Shown in pieces: positions 59,509 through 64,000 of a stretch of DNA of 64,000 nt. The notes below the pieces were generated by a model. That model ran no database searches. It was not told the origin of the DNA and worked only from the letters and a program-made list of their open reading frames with translations. This stretch comes from Bosea sp. 124. Lineage in GTDB: Bacteria; Pseudomonadota; Alphaproteobacteria; Rhizobiales; Beijerinckiaceae. The stretch lies in assembly GCF_003046175.1 (NCBI RefSeq), contig NZ_PZZM01000001.1, positions 682,001 through 746,000 of the forward strand. Direction: 5' to 3'. Position numbers and translations under genes: made by a program. Each line of letters begins with the position of its first letter. The stretch's first letter is position 1.

Positions 59509-60659
59509 CGCCGTTTTCCCTGAGCGAGGACCAGATCGCGATCCGCGACATGGCCCAGGAGTTCGCAACCGAGACGCTTGCCCCCCATGCGATGCGCTGG
59601 GACGAGGACAAGCATTTTCCGGTCGAGGAGATGCGTGCGGCCGCCGCACTCGGCATGGGCGGTATCTATATCAGCGAGGATGTCGGCGGTTCGGGTCTGA
59701 CCCGGCTGGATGCGGCACTGATCTTCGAGGCGCTCTCGACCGGCTGCCCGACGGTCGCTGCCTATATCTCGATCCACAACATGTGCGCGTGGATGATCGA
59801 CCGCTACGGCTCCGAGGACCAGCGCAAGGCCTTCCTGCCGAAACTCTGCACGATGGAGCATCTGGCGAGCTACTGCCTGACCGAGCCCGGCGCGGGCTCG
59901 GATGCCGCCGCGCTGAAGACGAAGGCGGTGCTCGACGGCGACCATTACGTGCTCGACGGGCAGAAGCAGTTCATCTCGGGCGCCGGCGTTTCCGACATCT
60001 ATGTCGTGATGGTCCGCACAGGCGAGGCCGGCCCGTCCGGCATCTCGACCCTCGTCGTCGAAAAGGGCACGGCGGGCCTCTCCTTCGGGGCGAACGAGAA
60101 GAAGATGGGCTGGAACGCCCAGCCGACGCGCGCTGTGATCTTCGAGAACTGCCGGGTGCCCGTGGCCAACCGGCTGGGCCCCGAGGGTATCGGCTTCAAG
60201 ATCGCCATGGCCGGGCTCGATGGCGGGCGGCTCAATATCGGCGCCTGCTCGCTCGGCGGGGCACAGGGCGCGCTCGACAAATCGATCGCCTATGCCCAGG
60301 AGCGCAAGGCCTTCGGCGCACGCATCGCCGATTTCCAGGCGCTGCAGTTCAAGCTCGCAGACATGGCGACGGAGCTGGAGGCGGCGCGCAGCTTCCTGTG
60401 GCGGGCGGCGGCTGCGCTCGACGCCAAGGCGCCGGATGCGACGAAGCTCTGTGCCATGGCCAAGCGTGTCGCGACCGACACCGGCTTCGAGGTCGCCAAC
60501 CAGGCGCTGCAGATCCATGGCGGCTATGGCTATCTCGCCGATTACGGCATCGAAAAGATCGTCCGCGACCTGCGCGTCCACCAGATCCTCGAAGGCACCA
60601 ACGAGGTGATGCGGATGATCGTGGCGCGCGGGCTGGTCGGCCGGGCGAAGGGGAATTGA
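59505..60659 (+). CDS. Acyl-CoA dehydrogenase, probable isobutyryl-CoA dehydrogenase
   Basis: A 384-residue flavoenzyme. Family patterns include [20 protein letters not shown] (about 124-143), the C-terminal [22 protein letters not shown], and catalytic Glu in [15 protein letters not shown]. Its place between mmsA and mmsB makes isobutyryl-CoA the expected substrate in valine degradation. It starts with GTG coupled to the preceding exported protein. AGGAG lies 9 bases before. Confidence 0.9.
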   Translation: MTPFSLSEDQIAIRDMAQEFATETLAPHAMRWDEDKHFPVEEMRAAAALGMGGIYISEDVGGSGLTRLDAALIFEALSTGCPTVAAYISIHNMCAWMIDRYGSEDQRKAFLPKLCTMEHLASYCLTEPGAGSDAAALKTKAVLDGDHYVLDGQKQFISGAGVSDIYVVMVRTGEAGPSGISTLVVEKGTAGLSFGANEKKMGWNAQPTRAVIFENCRVPVANRLGPEGIGFKIAMAGLDGGRLNIGACSLGGAQGALDKSIAYAQERKAFGARIADFQALQFKLADMATELEAARSFLWRAAAALDAKAPDATKLCAMAKRVATDTGFEVANQALQIHGGYGYLADYGIEKIVRDLRVHQILEGTNEVMRMIVARGLVGRAKGN

Positions 60660-60660
60660 G

Positions 60661-60741
60661 CGTTATCATTCTCGGGCCTGCGCTGCGCTTCGCCCGAGAA
60701 TCGCAAGCAAGAGAGGGTCGGCTCAAGACCGACCATGACGG
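60661..60741. repeat. REP-like palindromic element
   Basis: Left unit CGTTATCATTCTCGGGC, central inverted CTCGGGC/GCCCGAG, and right unit GGTCGGCTCAAGACCGACC-ATGACGG. It occupies the gap between the acyl-CoA dehydrogenase and mmsB genes. Confidence 0.65.
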
Positions 60742-60766
60742 CTGAACAAAACGAGAGGATACGACC

Positions 60767-61654
60767 ATGAGCAGCATCGCCTTCATCGGCCTCGGCAATA
60801 TGGGCGGCCCCATGGCCGGCAATCTCGTCAAGGCCGGGCATGAGGTCCGCGCCTTCGATCTCGTGCAGGCATCGAAGGATGGCGCCGCCGCGCTCGGGGT
60901 CGGCATCGCAGGTTCGGCGAAAGAGGCCGTCGCCGGGGCGGATGTCGTGGTCACGATGCTGCCGGCCGGCAAGCATGTGCTCTCCGTCTGGGCCGACATC
61001 CTGCCCGATATGAAGAAGGGTGCGCTCCTGATCGATTCCTCGACCATCGACGTCGAGAGCGCCCGCAAGGCGCATGGGATGGCGGAGCAGCATGGCTGCC
61101 TGTCGCTCGACGCGCCGGTCTCGGGCGGCGTCGGCGGGGCCACGGGCGGCACGCTGACCTTCATGGCCGGCGGCTCCGACGAGGCCTTCGCGCTGGGCGA
61201 GCCGATCCTGAAGGCGATGGGGCGGCGAATCGTCCATTGCGGCGCGGCCGGCAACGGCCAGGCGGCCAAGATCTGCAACAACATGATTCTCGGCATCTCG
61301 ATGATCGGCGTCTCGGAGGCCTTCGTGCTGGCCGAGAAGCTCGGCCTCTCGCATCAGTCGCTGTTCGACGTCGCCTCGACCTCGTCGGGACAATGCTGGT
61401 CGCTGACGACCTATTGCCCGGTGCCGGGCCCGGTGCCGACCTCGCCGGCCAACAACGACTACAAGCCCGGTTTCGCCTCCGCACTGATGCTGAAGGACCT
61501 CAAACTCTCGCAGGAAGCCGCCCAGGCGGCCGGTGCCTCGACGCCGCTCGGAGCGGCCGCGACGCAGCTCTACGGGCTTCACAATGCCTGGGGCGAAGGC
61601 GGAGCGGACTTCTCGGCGATCGTCCATCTGCTGCGCGGCCGGGGCGCCTCGTGA
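60767..61654 (+). CDS. mmsB: 3-hydroxyisobutyrate dehydrogenase
   Basis: A 295-residue NAD-dependent enzyme. Rossmann motif FIGLGNMGGPMAGNLVKAGH is at about residues 6-25, the substrate motif DAPVSGGVGGATGGTLTFMAGG is at about 111-132, and the catalytic Lys lies in GNGQAAKICNNMI. It precedes the mmsA step in valine degradation. GAGAGGA lies upstream of the start. Confidence 0.96.
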   Translation: MSSIAFIGLGNMGGPMAGNLVKAGHEVRAFDLVQASKDGAAALGVGIAGSAKEAVAGADVVVTMLPAGKHVLSVWADILPDMKKGALLIDSSTIDVESARKAHGMAEQHGCLSLDAPVSGGVGGATGGTLTFMAGGSDEAFALGEPILKAMGRRIVHCGAAGNGQAAKICNNMILGISMIGVSEAFVLAEKLGLSHQSLFDVASTSSGQCWSLTTYCPVPGPVPTSPANNDYKPGFASALMLKDLKLSQEAAQAAGASTPLGAAATQLYGLHNAWGEGGADFSAIVHLLRGRGAS

Positions 61655-61698
61655 AGCGCGCTTGCGTGAAAGCCTAGCGCGGGTTTAGGACGGTTGGC

Positions 61699-62655
61699 AT
61701 GAACGACGCCTCCCGCCCTCGCGAACGCTCGGCCCTCACCGGCTTCGCGGTCAACAAGCTCGATCGCCGCGAGGATCTGCGCAACAAGCCAGACGCCGTC
61801 AGTGCGCTGCGCCATCGCTCCGATACGCGGATCGCTGTCGTCGCCGGCGAGACGCCGATCCTGAAGCGGCTCGACGGCGAGGCGCTGTCGGTCTGGTTCA
61901 GCCATGGCGAGACGCAGTTGCTGGGCGACGGGCTGGAGGAGGCTTTCCTCGGCCTCTCCCCTGACGGCGCCCCGCGCTTCGCCAGGCTGCTCGACCGGGC
62001 CCAGGCCGAACCGCTGCGGGAGCGGCCGGAGCTGTTCGTCACCGACCTGCGCTCGGTGGCGCTGAAGCGCCTCGTGCCCGAAGACGAACTCGGCCCGCTC
62101 GGCGAAGGCAAGGCGCTGCTCGACTGGCATGCGCGCCACCGCTTCTGCGCCCAGTGCGGCCAGCCGACCACGCTCGGCGCCTCGGGCTGGAAGCGCGAAT
62201 GCAGCGCCTGCGGTGCCCAGCACTTCCCACGGACCGATCCGGTCGTGATCATGCTGGTGACGCGCGGCGACAACTGCCTGCTGGCGCGGCAGGCCCGTTT
62301 CGCGCCGGGGATGTATTCCTGCATCGCCGGCTTCATCGAGCCCGGCGAGACTTTCGAAGATGCCGTGCGCCGCGAGAGCTGGGAGGAAGCGGGTCTGCGC
62401 GTCGGCACCGTCCGCTACATCGCCTCGCAGCCCTGGCCGTTCCCGTCCTCGCTGATGATCGGCTGCATCGCAGCGGCGCTCAACGAAGACATCGTGCTCG
62501 ACATGACGGAGCTCGAGGCGGGCCGCTGGTTCTCACGCGACGAGGCTCTCCAGATGCTGGAGGGCGCCCATCCGGACGGCTTCACCAGCCCGCAGCACCT
62601 CGCCATCGCCAACACGCTGCTGAGGGCCTGGGCGGTCGAAGGCGAAACCGTCTAG
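61699..62655 (+). CDS. nudC: NAD+ diphosphatase NudC
   Basis: A 318-residue Nudix hydrolase that cleaves NAD(H) and NAD-capped RNA. The zinc ribbon is CAQCGQ...CSACG at about residues 150-175, the Nudix box GFIEPGETFEDAVRRESWEEAGL is centred near 225 (key residues GFIEPGET and REsWEEaG), and the NudC-specific SQPWPFPSSLM follows. The start follows AGGACGG. The stop shares 3-4 bases with the convergent glyoxalase-like gene. Confidence 0.95.
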   Translation: MNDASRPRERSALTGFAVNKLDRREDLRNKPDAVSALRHRSDTRIAVVAGETPILKRLDGEALSVWFSHGETQLLGDGLEEAFLGLSPDGAPRFARLLDRAQAEPLRERPELFVTDLRSVALKRLVPEDELGPLGEGKALLDWHARHRFCAQCGQPTTLGASGWKRECSACGAQHFPRTDPVVIMLVTRGDNCLLARQARFAPGMYSCIAGFIEPGETFEDAVRRESWEEAGLRVGTVRYIASQPWPFPSSLMIGCIAAALNEDIVLDMTELEAGRWFSRDEALQMLEGAHPDGFTSPQHLAIANTLLRAWAVEGETV

Positions 62656-63329
62656 GTCAATTCCTTCAGGCCTGCGGGCGTTTCGATCCGCGCCCGATAA
62701 CGCAGGCTCGGCCCCGTCACGATGTCAGGCGGACGGTCGATGGTCAGTTCCCGATACAACCGCGAGACAGCCGCCGGCTCGGGATGCTCCAGCACCAGAG
62801 ACCGCAACCTTGCGCCAAGATCGGCCATCGTCGCCATCGCGCGCGGCTTGCCGCGCCGGTCGATGAGCGAGGGCAGCGCTCCGTCGAGCGGCAGCGAGCC
62901 ATCTTCGGGGATCGAGAAGTCGAAAGACGGATTAAGGACGGGGAGCGCGACCTTCCTGCCGAAGACGGTTTCGCGGCCGGCCAGGACCGCGTCGATGCCG
63001 TCGACCCGCGCGACCCAGCCGCGCAGGCGCCGCCCCTCATCCCAGGCTGCCCTCACATTCGCCCGATCGTCCAGACCGAACCAGCGCGAACGGCCGGGGG
63101 CGCGACCGTCGGGGTCGAGGGCAACGATCTCCAGATAGACCGAGCCCCCAAGCTGCAACAGGTGGTTGTGGGTGCCCATATAGCCGTGGTGCTGTCCGAA
63201 CGGGACATCCAGATCCAGGCAGGCCCTGACATGCGACACGCCCTCGGCCAGGGTCGGCGCGACGACGCTGATGTGGTCGAGCTGCAGCAGCAGGCTTGCC
63301 TCGCCGGCACGGGGCGTCGCTTGCGGCAT
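62652..63329 (-). CDS. Glyoxalase-like (VOC) domain protein
   Basis: A 225-residue protein with an N-terminal LDHISVVAPTLAEGVSHVR motif (about 17-35) and YMGTHNHLLQLGGSVYLEIVA (about 50-70), matching the Glyoxalase_3 branch of the vicinal-oxygen-chelate fold. The function of this branch is not known. The frame is open upstream, but the ATG at 63327-63329 lies 17 bases after the pheA stop, so it is probably in one operon with pheA. Confidence 0.83.
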   Translation of the reverse strand: MPQATPRAGEASLLLQLDHISVVAPTLAEGVSHVRACLDLDVPFGQHHGYMGTHNHLLQLGGSVYLEIVALDPDGRAPGRSRWFGLDDRANVRAAWDEGRRLRGWVARVDGIDAVLAGRETVFGRKVALPVLNPSFDFSIPEDGSLPLDGALPSLIDRRGKPRAMATMADLGARLRSLVLEHPEPAAVSRLYRELTIDRPPDIVTGPSLRYRARIETPAGLKELT

Positions 63330-63346
63330 GACCCCGGGCTCCGCCG

Positions 63347-64000
63347 CTACTCCCCCGTCTCGGCGAAGCTCTCGCGGAAGGGGTTGGCCGGATAGACGCC
63401 GAGGATCTTCACTTCCTTCGAGAAGAAGGCGAGCTCGTCGAGCGCGCGGCGGAGCGCCGGATCGTCCGGATGCCCTTCGACATCGGCATAGAACATCGTC
63501 GCCGAGAAATGGCCGTCGACCATGTAGCTCTCGAGCTTGGTCATGTTGATGCCGTTCGTCGCAAATCCGCCCATGGCCTTGTAGAGCGCAGCCGGCAGGT
63601 TGCGGACCTGGAAGATCAGCGTCGTCACCGTCTTGGCGGCGCCCTGGCGCACGAATTCCGGGTATTTCGACAGGATCACGAAGCGGGTGGTGTTGTGCTT
63701 CTCGTCCTCGATGTCCTCCATCAGGATCTCGAGCCCGTAGACCTCGGCTGCGATGCGGGGCGCGATGGCCGCGCGGCTGAGATCGGCGGCCTCGGCGACC
63801 TGACGGGCCGAGCCTGCCGTATCGGCGGCGACCTCGGCCTTGAGGCCGAGCTTGCGGATGATCTTGCGGCACTGTCCGAGCGCATGGATGTGGCTCTGCA
63901 CGGTCTGCAGCGTCGCCAACGTCGCGCCCTTCACCGCCATCAGGTGGAAGCGGATCGGCAGGAAATGCTCGCCGATGATGTGCAGACCCGAGCGTGGCAG
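63347..64000 (-). CDS. pheA: Prephenate dehydratase (partial; 5' end outside window)
   Basis: C-terminal part, about 218 residues, of the enzyme that makes phenylpyruvate from prephenate. The reading frame stays open to the window edge; the residues before the first internal ATG (LPRSGLHIIGEHFLPIRFHL) are also typical of PheA, so that ATG is not the true start. The catalytic region HNTTRFVILS and a C-terminal ACT regulatory domain (VRNLPAALYKAMGGFATNGI, LESYMVDGHFSATMFYADVEG region) are visible. It complements the chorismate mutase and tyrA encoded near 9-12 kb. Confidence 0.94.
   Translation of the reverse strand: MPRSGLHIIGEHFLPIRFHLMAVKGATLATLQTVQSHIHALGQCRKIIRKLGLKAEVAADTAGSARQVAEAADLSRAAIAPRIAAEVYGLEILMEDIEDEKHNTTRFVILSKYPEFVRQGAAKTVTTLIFQVRNLPAALYKAMGGFATNGINMTKLESYMVDGHFSATMFYADVEGHPDDPALRRALDELAFFSKEVKILGVYPANPFRESFAETGE

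Overview
The window looks like chromosomal DNA of a high-GC alphaproteobacterium of the order Hyphomicrobiales, possibly Bosea or a relative. This is inferred from the gene families and gene order: ptsP-prfA-prmC-DUF4167, metX-metW, a chorismate mutase/hisC/tyrA group, a PleD-like two-receiver diguanylate cyclase, and tripartite (TRAP) and ABC uptake systems. No phage, plasmid, CRISPR array or insertion sequence was found. The only accessory-looking unit is a PIN-domain toxin-antitoxin pair. Genes are tightly packed with many 4-bp stop/start overlaps. Several gaps carry palindromic REP/BIME-like repeats.

Layout. 1-8.7 kb: a catabolic island with an amidohydrolase and dipeptide-type ABC permeases leftward, and a LacI regulator, an AGE-family sugar epimerase and a DctPQM TRAP transporter rightward. 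A near-identical palindrome in front of both rightward units suggests one LacI regulon. 8.9-15 kb: tRNA-Thr(CGU), tyrA-hisC and chorismate mutase for aromatic amino acids, then metX-metW for methionine and a methyltransferase. 15-25.3 kb: housekeeping genes clpB, DUF2293, MOSC, DUF4167, prmC, a small exported protein, prfA and ptsP. 25.5-30 kb: trehalose metabolism (otsA divergent from otsB and a GH15 hydrolase). 30-41 kb: M20 peptidase, a large exported TPR protein, a catalase/OxyR divergent pair, split chromate transporter, LysE exporter, a membrane protein and DinB.

40.2-49.1 kb: a probable lysine/pipecolate to glutaryl-CoA degradation cluster (FAD oxidase, LysR, ALDH7-type semialdehyde dehydrogenase, glutaryl-CoA dehydrogenase, class III CoA-transferase), interrupted by the toxin-antitoxin pair and followed by a ThDP enzyme. 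49.2-56.4 kb: an exported protein, cytochrome b561 and YceI, transaldolase, an iron-type ABC binding protein and fused permease without a neighbouring ATPase, and the diguanylate cyclase. 56.4-61.7 kb: valine degradation (LysR, mmsA, exported protein, acyl-CoA dehydrogenase, mmsB). 61.7-64 kb: nudC, a glyoxalase-like protein and prephenate dehydratase cut by the window edge.

Most genes are ordinary. The less ordinary observations are the shared LacI palindrome, two exported proteins sharing an unrecognised C-terminal motif, a leader hairpin followed by T residues upstream of the DUF4167 gene, a small exported protein between prfA and prmC, the ATPase-less ABC unit, and the toxin-antitoxin pair whose promoter abuts the next gene's start codon.
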